33,283 bases of DNA from a virus. The stretch is taken from the IMG/VR virus record IMGVR_UViG_3300047284_000322, positions 1-33,283 of that record; one strand, written 5' to 3'. Shown one piece after another: positions 5,837 through 15,264 of this stretch. Under the pieces are notes generated by a model, which saw only the letters and a program-made list of their open reading frames with translations, did no database searches and had not been told where the DNA came from. Each line of letters begins with the position of its first letter. Position 1 is the stretch's first letter. The position numbers were made by a program, and so were the translations under genes.

Positions 5837-8119
5837 ATGGCTGACAATATTGGTAGCGCAATCCTGGCTGGTATCCAAGGTGTGCAACAAAACGCACGCC
5901 AGCGGCAGGCTATGCTTTTGCAAGAACAAGAGTTAGATCTGGCGCGTCAGCGTTCAGCTCGAGAAGACGAACAGCTAAAGATTCAGCAACAACAACTTGC
6001 TATCAATCAAGACGTAAATGCTAGAGCGCAACAGCAGCAGACTGAGTTGTCGCGTACAAACGCAAAGACTCGTCTAACGGAAGACTCTGACCGCGTGTTT
6101 GGCAGAGCGCAGAGCCTTGGCATCATCAAGCGCGATGGCAGTATTGATCGTGAGGCTTTGGCAAAAGGTATTAAGAGCGGCGACCGTCAGTACATCGGCG
6201 TTGTTGCCGACATCCTGAACGTTAACAAAGCAGAAGAGAATTTAAACCGTGGGAAGTTTGACCCTACAGACTTCCGATTTACTGGGGTAGATCCAGAAGC
6301 CTTGAAGCAAGGCAGACTAATTGCTACCGGGCAATATAGCGACGGCCGTCAGGGAGTGTTTACCGCACAGGGCGGATCTGAGCCAAATGAGAATGTGATC
6401 AATACGTCTATCGACGAAGGCGTTGATCTTGCTATTGAAGCGCTTCAGATGCGCGTTATCCCTAACTCAAACATGGGAGCAACTAGCGCCGAGTCTCGTT
6501 TGAATGTCGGAAGAAACGTTGGCGGAACTATTGCCGACGCGTTTAGCAACGTGTCTCCAGTGTACGCCCGCCAAAGCGGCGCACGTACAGTTATTAATGC
6601 TATAGATGCCAGCGGATTACCAGTAGAAGCAAGTCGCACGGTTATCGCACAGCTTGCTGCTATTAAAGACCCTAAGCAGAAGCAGGAGTTTCTTTGGAAC
6701 TTGTCCAGAGAACTCGGCGTAGAAGCAGAGGTTAAAACCCAAGGTGGTTTTTCGTCGTCAAGACTTGGTTTGGACGACCAAAAAACAGAAATTGCTGGCG
6801 TTGCTGAGTTCTCTGGCATAACTGTTACAAAATCAAGCGATGCTATTCGTGGCTTTGATACGCAAATTAGTAAAAAACGAGCTCAGGCAGACAAACTACC
6901 GATTAACTCTCTTGCAAGAGAACGACTTGAGAATGATATTACAGACTTAAACACCCGTCGCGGCGAGTTTATCCGTGGTGAAAACGAACGCGTTTGGACT
7001 GGTTTTGAAACAGAAAGCAAACGTATTAAAGAAGCCTCTGCTCGTCCAAATGCTACCGCAGAGACAAAGAGCTTTTGGACTAAAAAACAGCAAGACTTGG
7101 ACGCAAAGAAACAAGCATTCATTAAGGCAGGCGGCTACACGCCTGTTATGCGTACCACTGATTATGCTGCGCTAGAACAAAACGTGCTGTCTAAAATCAA
7201 ACAACTGTCGCCCGGCGAAATTGCTGCAGCAGTTCAGAACGGGCAGCTTAAGTTCTCTGAGCCAGAAGTACGTGCCATGCGCGCAAGGCTTTCTGAGTCC
7301 GGGGCCGGTTCGGTTAACGCGGTTGCAAAGGCGCATCCAAAAGAAGAGATCATTGGATCATTTGCTATTGCTTATGCGCAGTCTACTAACCCAGCGCAGC
7401 AACAAAGTCTTCTTACTATGATTGCCAACACCGCTGAAACTGGTAGCCCGTTCTTAAGTGACGCAGCTCGTCGCGAAATGGATCTACAAGAACAGCGTAT
7501 GGCGGTTGATCTTGAGACAGCGCGCCTTCGCGCAAGCACGTCCGCTAACGAAGTTAAGCTTGCAAATATACAGGCTTTAGACAAAACGCTTGTTGAGAGC
7601 GGCAACAATCTTAATCGTACCGAAGATGGTAAACCCGTAAAAACAACTCTAGACGATGCTCGTAGATGGGCTATTGTATCTCAGCCTAGAAACCAATTTG
7701 TTATAGGGCAAATGGCTCGACTAGATCCTGTTGCTGCCCAGCAAGCGTATAAAGTGCATATTGGGCAGGCTTCACAGGCAGCTGCTACCATATTTGACGA
7801 GATGCCTAGCGGTGGTTTTTTAGGCCCGGCTAAAGACGTCCTTTATTCTTGGTTTGGCGACAAACCTACCGTAGATTCTATGGCGCAGCGTTTAGAAAAT
7901 GTACGAGTTATTAAAGAAAAAGGAAGCGACGGAGTAGAGCGCGTAAAGTCACTATATCTCGTTAATAGAAGCACTGGCCGACAACAGGGCAAAGAGTTGA
8001 CCGCTTCTCAGATCCAGAACATGGATGGCGGTCCAGAGTTGTTTGCGATCCTTTCAACAGCTGGTGTGATCAACGATAACATAGCTTCATCTCGTGCCGC
8101 CGCTAACGCTAAGCAGTAA
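5837..8119 (+). CDS. Large internal virion / ejection protein, gp15-like (760 aa)
   Basis: The N-terminal 25-85 region is a Gln-rich coiled coil (RQRQAMLLQEQELDLARQRS; EQLKIQQQQLAINQDVNARA). Long helical stretches follow, with many Ala, Gln and charged residues and no membrane segment. Size and place (after two small internal proteins, before a giant one) match the gp15 component of T7-type ejection complexes, which builds a tube across the periplasm. The coiled-coil start is common in this class. Apart from length and layout there is no diagnostic motif, so the homology is inferred. The start has TGAGGT nine bases before ATG 5837. Confidence 0.72.
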   Translation: MADNIGSAILAGIQGVQQNARQRQAMLLQEQELDLARQRSAREDEQLKIQQQQLAINQDVNARAQQQQTELSRTNAKTRLTEDSDRVFGRAQSLGIIKRDGSIDREALAKGIKSGDRQYIGVVADILNVNKAEENLNRGKFDPTDFRFTGVDPEALKQGRLIATGQYSDGRQGVFTAQGGSEPNENVINTSIDEGVDLAIEALQMRVIPNSNMGATSAESRLNVGRNVGGTIADAFSNVSPVYARQSGARTVINAIDASGLPVEASRTVIAQLAAIKDPKQKQEFLWNLSRELGVEAEVKTQGGFSSSRLGLDDQKTEIAGVAEFSGITVTKSSDAIRGFDTQISKKRAQADKLPINSLARERLENDITDLNTRRGEFIRGENERVWTGFETESKRIKEASARPNATAETKSFWTKKQQDLDAKKQAFIKAGGYTPVMRTTDYAALEQNVLSKIKQLSPGEIAAAVQNGQLKFSEPEVRAMRARLSESGAGSVNAVAKAHPKEEIIGSFAIAYAQSTNPAQQQSLLTMIANTAETGSPFLSDAARREMDLQEQRMAVDLETARLRASTSANEVKLANIQALDKTLVESGNNLNRTEDGKPVKTTLDDARRWAIVSQPRNQFVIGQMARLDPVAAQQAYKVHIGQASQAAATIFDEMPSGGFLGPAKDVLYSWFGDKPTVDSMAQRLENVRVIKEKGSDGVERVKSLYLVNRSTGRQQGKELTASQIQNMDGGPELFAILSTAGVINDNIASSRAAANAKQ

Positions 8120-8127
8120 CTAAACGC

Positions 8128-11100
8128 ATGGCCGAAAGAACATCAGTCCTTCCGGAGCAAGAGGATCAGTTCACGTCTTTTTTACGGGACGTATACTCAT
8201 CTACTCCAGAGGAAGACGCACAGTTCCAAAGATTTGCTTCTGGGGAGAACGCTCCTCAGTTACCAACTGCGCCTGGCAATCTGCAAGAAGTGTTTAGCGC
8301 CGGTATTGAGTCCGGTGTTCAAGGGCTGGCAGCGGATCTTGAATACTTTAAAGCGCTTGGCAATACCCTTATGGGGGACGAACAAGCCGCCGCTTTAAAC
8401 ATCCAAGAGGCTCGACTCCGTGAGGAGTTTGCTGCAGCGCCAGTAGAAGGTCTCGATACGTTTGAGCAGTTCTTAGACCAGCCAACATTTGGCGGGTTTA
8501 TCGAGCAGGCGACAAAAAGTTTTGGCCAGGTTCTACCATCAGCTGCGCTATCTATAGCGGGTGCCGGTACCGGTGCTATCACAGCCGCCGTCGGCCGTGG
8601 CGTACTTAATCAGGTCAACAAGCAGGTTGCCAAGCGAATCATAAAAGACTCCGTTGAGCGTACTGCCAACGGCGTTGCTGATCCTGTCGAACAACAAATT
8701 GCAGAGCTGGCTTATGGTTCTCTCCGCACGGCCGCTAAACGTGGCGCTATCGGTGGCGCATTCGCTGCCGAATATGCGCCTATGTCGGGTAGCAATTTGT
8801 CCGAGGCTCTCGAAGCCGGACAGCCACTTGACCAGGCCAACGCGCTACGGGCCGCTGCTATCGGCATCCCGCAAGCAGCAATCGGCGTCGGTAGTGAGTA
8901 TGCATTACTTAAGTTGATCGGAGAGCAAGCCACCAAGCGTGCCGCTGTTGAAGGCGGCGTATTCGCCAACTTTGCGAAGCGCCTTGGAACAGGCGCTCTA
9001 CAAGGTGGCGCTATCGAAGCCACCACTGAAGTCGCTCAAGAAGGTATTAGCGTCTTAAATCGTGCTGACCTAGACCCGCTCTTTACTGCCGAAGACGCCA
9101 AGATGCGTCTCGCAGAAGCTGCGTTTGCTGGCTTCTTTGGCGGCGCTGCTCCTGGCGGTGCTGGTGGCGCTATAGGCGGAACGCTAGACGCTGTATCGTC
9201 TATGAAGCCTGGCCAAGGAGTGCTTACTAATGTAGGCAACATTGTAGAAAAGGCTAAAGGCTTCCTAGAAACAGCTCGTGGTCAACGCGTTGATCAGCAG
9301 ATCAACAACGAGCAGTTCGGCGATGTGGCGGCTGGCTTAACAACTCCCGAGTCTGAAGGCGACATTGACGCTCAGCTCCGTGCGATGGTTGATCCGTCTA
9401 GCGGCAAAAAAGCCGTGTGGATTGCTGGTGCCGCTCCAAAGTTTAACGCTACGCAAAACCGGGTTAAGACGGCTAGCATTAATGGAACACTGGCATATTC
9501 AGCGTTCGTACCTGGCCGAGGTACGATCGTATCTACGAACGAGGATGTGGTTCGCGAAGTTATCGCAGCCGGTGCATCAGATAAGGCCTTGCAGATCGCC
9601 CTCGGTTACAGCGCCGTCAAAGACTATTCTGCCCCTGGTGACATTGTTGTTCAGGCACTCGACCGTAACGGTCGGGTCATCTCTGAAGAAGTCACGTCGC
9701 CAGAGGGGGTAAGTGCTGCTTTCGAAGCCGCTCGTAATCTGATGCCCGAAGGTGGCAGCATCCAACAGACTACTGTCGAGAAGGCGCTCGAAGATCGTAA
9801 GCGCCGCTTTGAGTCGGAGCAGCGAGTCGAGGTTCGTGACATCGATCTGTCCGACGAACAGACCGACGAGACAGACGCCAACCAAGTAGAGATGTTCGGC
9901 CAAGGCGTGCAAGCCGTAGAAGGGCAACGCACAGTTGTTCGAGCGTATGGTCGTAAGACTGACCCGAACCGAGTGTTTGATAACACACAGTCCGCCCGTG
10001 CATCTTACGACGCGGTGTTTGGTGAGACTAACTGGGCAAACCCTCGCTTCGCGTCTATGACTGAAGCGATGCTCAACGCCGCCGTAAATGAGCAGCGAAG
10101 TAACCCAGACTCAGCTGTATCTATTGAAGATACACCCGATGGCGGATACCAAATTGTCCGCGATGATTTTGGCGATTTGTTCCGCTCGATTGACACGGCG
10201 GGTAACGAAGTACGTCTAAATCTCCCAGAGTTTTTACGCTCCGCCATACAGAGAGCACGACGTAGTAAATATGCTCGGGGCTCTAGAGTTACTATTTCTG
10301 GGCCAGACGGGAAGAAATCAGCTGTCAACCTTGTTGACCTAACTGCGGCTGGGCAGCGCTTACTCGAAGGTCGCTCCGAGTCGGCTGGATTTCAGTTACG
10401 CCAGGACCGCCAAGGCAACGTATTCATGGCTCCAGAGGCCGCAGCCCGTGCTGGGCTGCTAGAGCTGCTTGGGGATTTACTAATTGATGGCTATGAAGTT
10501 CAGGTTGACGGGCAGTCCTTATACGACTTATTGCGCGCTACTACAGGCAAGAGCAAAACCGAAGCGCAGAAAGTTTCAAACCGCCTAGACAATCTAACTG
10601 CTGCGATAGTCGGCGGCACGCAGCGTTCATTAGGAACATTACTCAGACTAGACGTTACGGAAAAGAAGCGTAGTTCACGTCCTACTTGGCAACAGCTTTC
10701 TACTGGCCTTGAACTTCAGCGACAACGTGATCTAGTTGAAAGTCTTCCAGAGAACTCTGAAGAGAGAGCTAGCGCCGAGCAAGTTCTTGCTGCTATGGAA
10801 GCAGACCCAAACTTTAACCCAAACGCGGTTGAGGTTGCTGATCCTAACGCGCCAGGAGGGTTCAGAGAGCGGGATCAACAAGGACAGGAGGTCGCGGACG
10901 GTCGTACCGAAACGGAGCGGATGATCGAATCGAGCGTTACGGGCGGCGAGCTCCCAACGCCGATGAATATTGACACGCCGCGCTCAGCTATTGATCTGCG
11001 CGCTGGTCGTGCTCCTACTACTGTAAGCCCGTTGGCCGAAAGACGCTCAGCGCAAGAGCGTATCTCTAACGCCATCAACAGCATGGTCGGCGATATTGTT

Positions 11101-13740
11101 CGCGATCTGTTTGACTCGCTCAAGTTTGCCGACCCGCCGCATATTTTCACGTTCGCTGAACTCACAGCTATGTCGGATGACCAGCTGTTGCAGCTGTTTG
11201 GTGGCGCGTTAAATCCAGTACGTGAAGCAATTGCTAGCATGCAGAACAGCTCCACCAAGATGGGCATGCATATTTCTGGGCAGTTCGGAAAGATAATCAT
11301 CCTTCGAGAGTCCGGCAACGTACTGCAAGACGCTCTTGTTATCGCGCACGAAATTGGCCACAGCCTCTACAAAGAGGAGCGGAATAAAGCGCTTGAGAAC
11401 TCCGCTATTCGTAAGCGGCTCTTCAAGGCTTACCAGTCCTCACCGTCGTTCAAAGACCTGAAGGACAAATATGGATTTGATCTCGGCTTTGAAGAGTGGT
11501 TCTCTGACCAGGTGGCCTTGTGGGCTAACAAGCGGTACAGAAGCCGTCAAAAGGCTGATAGTCTTGTTAAGAAGTTCTTCAAGGACTTTGCGGCTCGCCT
11601 TGAGTCGCTCTGGAAGCAGACATCGGAGTCTTTCCGTAAACGGTTTGGCGGACGACTTGGAGCCGTCAACGAAGACTTCGAGACGTTCATGGACGCTGTC
11701 CTTGAGTCCAGAAAGTCACAAGTAAAGGAAAACGGCTTATCCTTTACTGAGCGAGCGTTCGTATACGAGCTGAACGACCTTAATATAGCCAACGGCGGCG
11801 CAGCCCGAGCGGCTCACTGGCAGTCGAAGATCTCGCAGCTTAAGAAGAGCCCCTACGTCAAACCTATCCTTCGGCTTGTATCTACGGCTGACGGTATCCT
11901 GCGTATGTACGCCGGTAACGAAATAGCGGATATGTTTTATGTACGGGCCCAAGATCCGACCGGCAAAGGCCGTCTTGGCTTTGTGCCGCAATCGGCCCGT
12001 ACGTTTGACTTGTATAAGAACCGACTTGATACGGAGTTAGGGTCATTTGATGATCCGGCTCTGGACGCAGAGTTTGATAAAGCAGCGTCAGACACGCCGA
12101 CTGCACAGTTGACCGGTAAGGCGCTGGCTATCCGTCAGTTCCTTGAGGACTTTTACTCAGAATACGTCAGCCCATCGAAAACTAAGATCGGCTTCCAGCG
12201 CGACTACTTTCCGCGTCTGCTTGACCTTGTGGCTATCTCAAATGACCCGCAAGCATTTGTCGATTTGATTCTGCAGGCCGACCCAAGTGCAAACCGCGCA
12301 AAGATAACTAGCAGAGTTCAGAAGCTCGTAGACCTTCAGCAGGCGGTAACCAACGGTACCGACGTAGAAGGCAACCCGTTGGACCCGGCTGCTAGCGTTA
12401 ACGAGGCGCTTGAGTTAACGAAGAACTTAACTCGCCAGCAGCTCCGCGATAACGGCTTTTTGCTCCCGCCAAAGCAAGCGTTCTCTGAGTACGTCCGCAA
12501 GGTCATAAAGCGCGTCGAGTTTGACCGTGCTACCAAAGATGATCAGGGAAATGATCGCCTCAAGCCGCTGCTCGATGCTCTTGCACCGGAGGATCGCGAG
12601 CAGGCGCTGCAGGTCATCAACACCTACATGGGTTACCGTGCTCCTCTCAGCCCGTTCTGGCGAAAGCTGAACAGCTGGGGGCAGTTCATTCAGTTCGTGA
12701 CGATCCTGCCGTTTGCCGCAATATCGTCTGTAACCGACCTGGCTGGCCCGATTATCGCGTCAAAAGAGTTCGGTGATCTGACGACTGGTATGAAAGAGGT
12801 TGTCGCGACTATCAAAAACCGTGAAGAGGCCAAGCAGTTGGCTCGCGACATCGGCGTCGTTACGCCAGAAGCCGTGGCTAACGCGTGGATCACTGACGCG
12901 GACGCTGATTACATGGACCCGACCGTTCGTAAGTGGTCAGACACTTGGTTCTCGATGACCGGCTTGAACTGGTTCACTCGGTTCACTCGTGAGTTTGCAA
13001 CCGGCATGGGCGTGCAGTTCATTACGAAGCACGCACGTAACGAGTTCAACAACCCGCGATCGGACCGGTATCTCGAGGAGCTTGGTCTGACCCGAGCCGA
13101 TGTAACGAGCTGGCTCAACAGTGGCCGTAAGCTTTCGACTCCAGAAGGCAAGAAGGTCACTCAGGCGCTACAACGGTTCGTTGAATCTTCGACGCTGCGT
13201 CCTAATGCTGCAGAGCGACCGGTGTGGGCGTCCGATCCGCACTTTGCTTTGATATGGCAGCTGAAGGGTTACTTCTACTCATACGGTAAAGTCATCCTCG
13301 GCGGCATGTTCTCAGAGGCCGAAACCCGGCTTCGTGAGCAGAACATTGGAACTCCATGGCAGCGCGTTGGGTCTGCAGCTGGATTGCTTGCGCTTACTGC
13401 GGTAGCGACTATGCCGCTGGCCATGCTTGGCATGGAGCTTCGCGAGTACGCAAAGTTTGGCTTGGCAGCTTTCCTACCGTTCGTCGAAGCCGATCAGAAA
13501 TATTTTAAAACTGATCGTATGGACTGGTCTGAGTATCTCGGAACGGCTTTTGAGCGGTCAAACTTTAGCGGGCCGTTTGGGCTAGCTACAGGTGCTTCAA
13601 ACGCTGCTAACTTTGGCGACAGCCCACTGTTTACGCTTCTTGGACCCACGACAGAGACTATCGATACCGCTATGACTAATGGCTGGCGGATAGACCGGAC
13701 GTTGAAAGACCGGCTGCTGCCAATTTATAACCAGCTGTAA
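8128..13740 (+). CDS. Giant ejection protein with HExxH metallopeptidase motif (1870 aa)
   Basis: This is the last and largest internal virion protein, in the position of T7 gp16. Residues 125-370 hold Gly/Ala-rich hydrophobic stretches (SAALSIAGAGTGAITAAV; FAGFFGGAAPGGAGGAIGG). A zincin motif HEIGH lies at residues 1074-1078 within VIAHEIGHSLYKEERN, and a Glu-rich EEWFSDQVALWANK follows at 1122-1135 and could supply the third zinc ligand. Near the C-terminus are hydrophobic segments at about 1517-1550 (FIQFVTILPFAAISSVTDLA) and 1750-1790 (GLLALTAVATMPLAMLGMEL). No lysozyme/transglycosylase motif of the T7 gp16 kind was recognised at the N-terminus, so peptide cleavage may replace glycan cleavage during DNA entry. 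That role is inference. The start has no clear ribosome-binding site. Confidence 0.85.
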   Translation: MAERTSVLPEQEDQFTSFLRDVYSSTPEEDAQFQRFASGENAPQLPTAPGNLQEVFSAGIESGVQGLAADLEYFKALGNTLMGDEQAAALNIQEARLREEFAAAPVEGLDTFEQFLDQPTFGGFIEQATKSFGQVLPSAALSIAGAGTGAITAAVGRGVLNQVNKQVAKRIIKDSVERTANGVADPVEQQIAELAYGSLRTAAKRGAIGGAFAAEYAPMSGSNLSEALEAGQPLDQANALRAAAIGIPQAAIGVGSEYALLKLIGEQATKRAAVEGGVFANFAKRLGTGALQGGAIEATTEVAQEGISVLNRADLDPLFTAEDAKMRLAEAAFAGFFGGAAPGGAGGAIGGTLDAVSSMKPGQGVLTNVGNIVEKAKGFLETARGQRVDQQINNEQFGDVAAGLTTPESEGDIDAQLRAMVDPSSGKKAVWIAGAAPKFNATQNRVKTASINGTLAYSAFVPGRGTIVSTNEDVVREVIAAGASDKALQIALGYSAVKDYSAPGDIVVQALDRNGRVISEEVTSPEGVSAAFEAARNLMPEGGSIQQTTVEKALEDRKRRFESEQRVEVRDIDLSDEQTDETDANQVEMFGQGVQAVEGQRTVVRAYGRKTDPNRVFDNTQSARASYDAVFGETNWANPRFASMTEAMLNAAVNEQRSNPDSAVSIEDTPDGGYQIVRDDFGDLFRSIDTAGNEVRLNLPEFLRSAIQRARRSKYARGSRVTISGPDGKKSAVNLVDLTAAGQRLLEGRSESAGFQLRQDRQGNVFMAPEAAARAGLLELLGDLLIDGYEVQVDGQSLYDLLRATTGKSKTEAQKVSNRLDNLTAAIVGGTQRSLGTLLRLDVTEKKRSSRPTWQQLSTGLELQRQRDLVESLPENSEERASAEQVLAAMEADPNFNPNAVEVADPNAPGGFRERDQQGQEVADGRTETERMIESSVTGGELPTPMNIDTPRSAIDLRAGRAPTTVSPLAERRSAQERISNAINSMVGDIVRDLFDSLKFADPPHIFTFAELTAMSDDQLLQLFGGALNPVREAIASMQNSSTKMGMHISGQFGKIIILRESGNVLQDALVIAHEIGHSLYKEERNKALENSAIRKRLFKAYQSSPSFKDLKDKYGFDLGFEEWFSDQVALWANKRYRSRQKADSLVKKFFKDFAARLESLWKQTSESFRKRFGGRLGAVNEDFETFMDAVLESRKSQVKENGLSFTERAFVYELNDLNIANGGAARAAHWQSKISQLKKSPYVKPILRLVSTADGILRMYAGNEIADMFYVRAQDPTGKGRLGFVPQSARTFDLYKNRLDTELGSFDDPALDAEFDKAASDTPTAQLTGKALAIRQFLEDFYSEYVSPSKTKIGFQRDYFPRLLDLVAISNDPQAFVDLILQADPSANRAKITSRVQKLVDLQQAVTNGTDVEGNPLDPAASVNEALELTKNLTRQQLRDNGFLLPPKQAFSEYVRKVIKRVEFDRATKDDQGNDRLKPLLDALAPEDREQALQVINTYMGYRAPLSPFWRKLNSWGQFIQFVTILPFAAISSVTDLAGPIIASKEFGDLTTGMKEVVATIKNREEAKQLARDIGVVTPEAVANAWITDADADYMDPTVRKWSDTWFSMTGLNWFTRFTREFATGMGVQFITKHARNEFNNPRSDRYLEELGLTRADVTSWLNSGRKLSTPEGKKVTQALQRFVESSTLRPNAAERPVWASDPHFALIWQLKGYFYSYGKVILGGMFSEAETRLREQNIGTPWQRVGSAAGLLALTAVATMPLAMLGMELREYAKFGLAAFLPFVEADQKYFKTDRMDWSEYLGTAFERSNFSGPFGLATGASNAANFGDSPLFTLLGPTTETIDTAMTNGWRIDRTLKDRLLPIYNQL

Positions 13741-13750
13741 CGGGGTACCT

Positions 13751-13906
13751 ATGGAACTCTTTGAAATCTTTACCCGCGCGTGGCCAGTTATTCTGGCGAT
13801 GATCACCCTTATCATCGTGCTGTCTAAGTTGGATCTGCGGGTCGCGGTATTAGAGGACAAGATCAAGACCTTGTTTGATCTGCTTAACAAGAGGAATGAG
13901 AAATGA
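13751..13906 (+). CDS. Small single-TM protein of the lysis cassette (51 aa)
   Basis: ATG 13751 opens a 51-residue frame starting MELFEIFTRA. One membrane helix spans about residues 11-25 (WPVILAMITLIIVLS) and a short amphipathic helix follows (LDLRVAVLEDKIKTLFDLLN). It overlaps the holin start by four bases (13903-13906), so the two are coupled. By position it is likely a holin partner, antiholin or small pinholin-like protein. The sequence does not decide between these. Confidence 0.68.
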   Translation: MELFEIFTRAWPVILAMITLIIVLSKLDLRVAVLEDKIKTLFDLLNKRNEK

Positions 13907-14388
13907 TGACTATGATTAGTACCTTCCTGTCATTTTTGGCAGGCGGTCTTCCTAAGATTTTGCAGATCTTCCAGGATCGACAGGACAAGAAGCACGAGTT
14001 GGCTTTGGTTGCGGCTCAGAAAGAGCGTGAGTTGGCTTTGGCTGAGAAGGGCTTCCTTGCTCAGGCTCGTGTCGAAGAGATCAAATTGGAGCAGATCCAA
14101 ACTCAGACGGCGGGCGAAGAGCGCCAAGCCCTGTACCAGCACGACATGGAAATCGGCAGAGGCGCATCCCAATGGATGATCAACCTTCGGGCCTCTGTTC
14201 GCCCGGTCGTCACCTACATCTTCGTGTTGGAGCTTGTAGCCCTTAACATTACGGGCATCTGGTACGCCTGGAACCAAGGCGTGCCGTTTGCCGTGGCCAT
14301 GGAGAACGTGTTTGGCGACGACGAGATGCTGATCCTCAGCAGCATAATTGCCTTCTGGTTTGGCACTCAGGCGTTCAACAAGAAGTGA
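13903..14388 (+). CDS. Holin, GTA_holin_3TM-like (161 aa)
   Basis: The protein has an N-terminal hydrophobic stretch (ISTFLSFLAGGLPKILQIF). A long charged helix follows (KKHELALVAAQKERELALAE), then RASVRPVVTYIFVLELVALN and a final membrane helix with LILSSIIAFWFGTQAF. This order, especially the RP at the start of the second membrane helix and the FW.G.R/QAF end, is typical of the 3-TM holin family first described from gene transfer agents (PF11351). It would form inner-membrane lesions that release the lysozyme encoded next. AGAGG lies upstream of ATG 13903. Its TGA overlaps the GTG start of the lysozyme. Confidence 0.82.
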   Translation: MMTMISTFLSFLAGGLPKILQIFQDRQDKKHELALVAAQKERELALAEKGFLAQARVEEIKLEQIQTQTAGEERQALYQHDMEIGRGASQWMINLRASVRPVVTYIFVLELVALNITGIWYAWNQGVPFAVAMENVFGDDEMLILSSIIAFWFGTQAFNKK

Positions 14389-14900
14389 AAGTCTCCCCCG
14401 CCGCCATCCAGATGATCAAGCACCACGAGGGGGTGCGGACTAAGCCTTATCGCTGTCCTGCCCTTTTGTGGACGGTCGGCGTGGGCCACGTAATTGACCC
14501 AACCCACACGAGGATAAAGTATGAGGAGCGGCGTAATATACAGATACCCCCTGGCTGGGACAGAGTCCTCTCCGTGGGAGAAGTTGACGCTCTACTTGCT
14601 GAAGATCTTGGCCGTTTTGAGCGTGGCGTACTTAGACTGTGTCCTGCTGCTGCTGGCCGTCAGGGAGTCTTCGACGCTTTGGTCAGCTTTGCCTTCAACG
14701 TGGGCCTCGGCAATCTGCAGCGTAGTTCGCTGCGGATGAAGACAAACCGGGGTGAGTTCGAGGACGCGGCTGACGAGTTTTTAAAATGGACCAAGGCTGG
14801 CGGACGAATCCTGCCGGGGTTGGTCAAACGCCGTATGGACGAGCGTTCCCTGTACTTGTCCGGCGTGCATTGTACAAACGATCCTGCTAATATCCGGTAG
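14385..14900 (+). CDS. Endolysin, T4-type lysozyme (GH24)
   Basis: This enzyme would hydrolyse the glycan strands of peptidoglycan at the end of infection. The 171-residue protein starts at GTG 14385, overlapping the holin stop (GTGA). The GH24 catalytic arrangement is visible: Glu15 in KHHEG, eight residues to Cys24 in YRCPAL, five residues to Thr30 in TVGVGH, i.e. E-8-C-5-T with Cys in place of the usual Asp, a known variant. Further family features are VFDALVSFAFNVGLGNLQ near residues 94-111 and GLVKRRMDERSLYLSG near the C-terminus. No signal peptide or SAR segment is seen, so export depends on the holin. Confidence 0.93.
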   Translation: MKVSPAAIQMIKHHEGVRTKPYRCPALLWTVGVGHVIDPTHTRIKYEERRNIQIPPGWDRVLSVGEVDALLAEDLGRFERGVLRLCPAAAGRQGVFDALVSFAFNVGLGNLQRSSLRMKTNRGEFEDAADEFLKWTKAGGRILPGLVKRRMDERSLYLSGVHCTNDPANIR

Positions 14901-14931
14901 GGGATCTCTACCTCCATACGAAGGGTTTAAG

Positions 14932-15264
14932 ATGGCAGAGAAAATTAAACTCGTTCAAGGGGACACCCGCCCTCAGGTGCGCCTCGCGCTTACTGACGAA
15001 AATACGGGTCAGGTTATAGACCTAACGGGTGCTACCGTTACCCTACACTTTCGCTCTGTCGGCGCTACTACTTCGTTGTTTTCACGGCAAGGCGTAGTTA
15101 TTGACGCCCCAAACGGCATCGCTGTCGTTTCCTGGCAAGCCGGTGACCTTAACGTCCCGGCTGGTGAGTACGAGGGGGAGATCGAGGTCTACTGGTCCGC
15201 AACCAACGCGCGCCAGACAGTTTACGACCTGTTGAAATTCAAAGTCCGTGAGGACATCGCGTGA
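14932..15264 (+). CDS. BppU N-domain-like virion protein (110 aa)
   Basis: The whole 110 residues resemble the N-terminal domain of BppU-type baseplate/fibre proteins: KLVQGDTRPQVRLALTDE, then VIDLTGATVTLHFRSVGATT, then a Gly/Asn turn, VSWQAGDLNVPAGEYEGEIE and a final strand QTVYDLLKFKV. In lactococcal phages this domain anchors receptor-binding proteins. Here it is a stand-alone unit at the head of the tail-fibre region, so it may be an anchor or collar. AAGGG lies upstream of the ATG. Its TGA overlaps the GTG of the next gene, suggesting equal or coupled production with the repeat protein. Confidence 0.72.
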   Translation: MAEKIKLVQGDTRPQVRLALTDENTGQVIDLTGATVTLHFRSVGATTSLFSRQGVVIDAPNGIAVVSWQAGDLNVPAGEYEGEIEVYWSATNARQTVYDLLKFKVREDIA

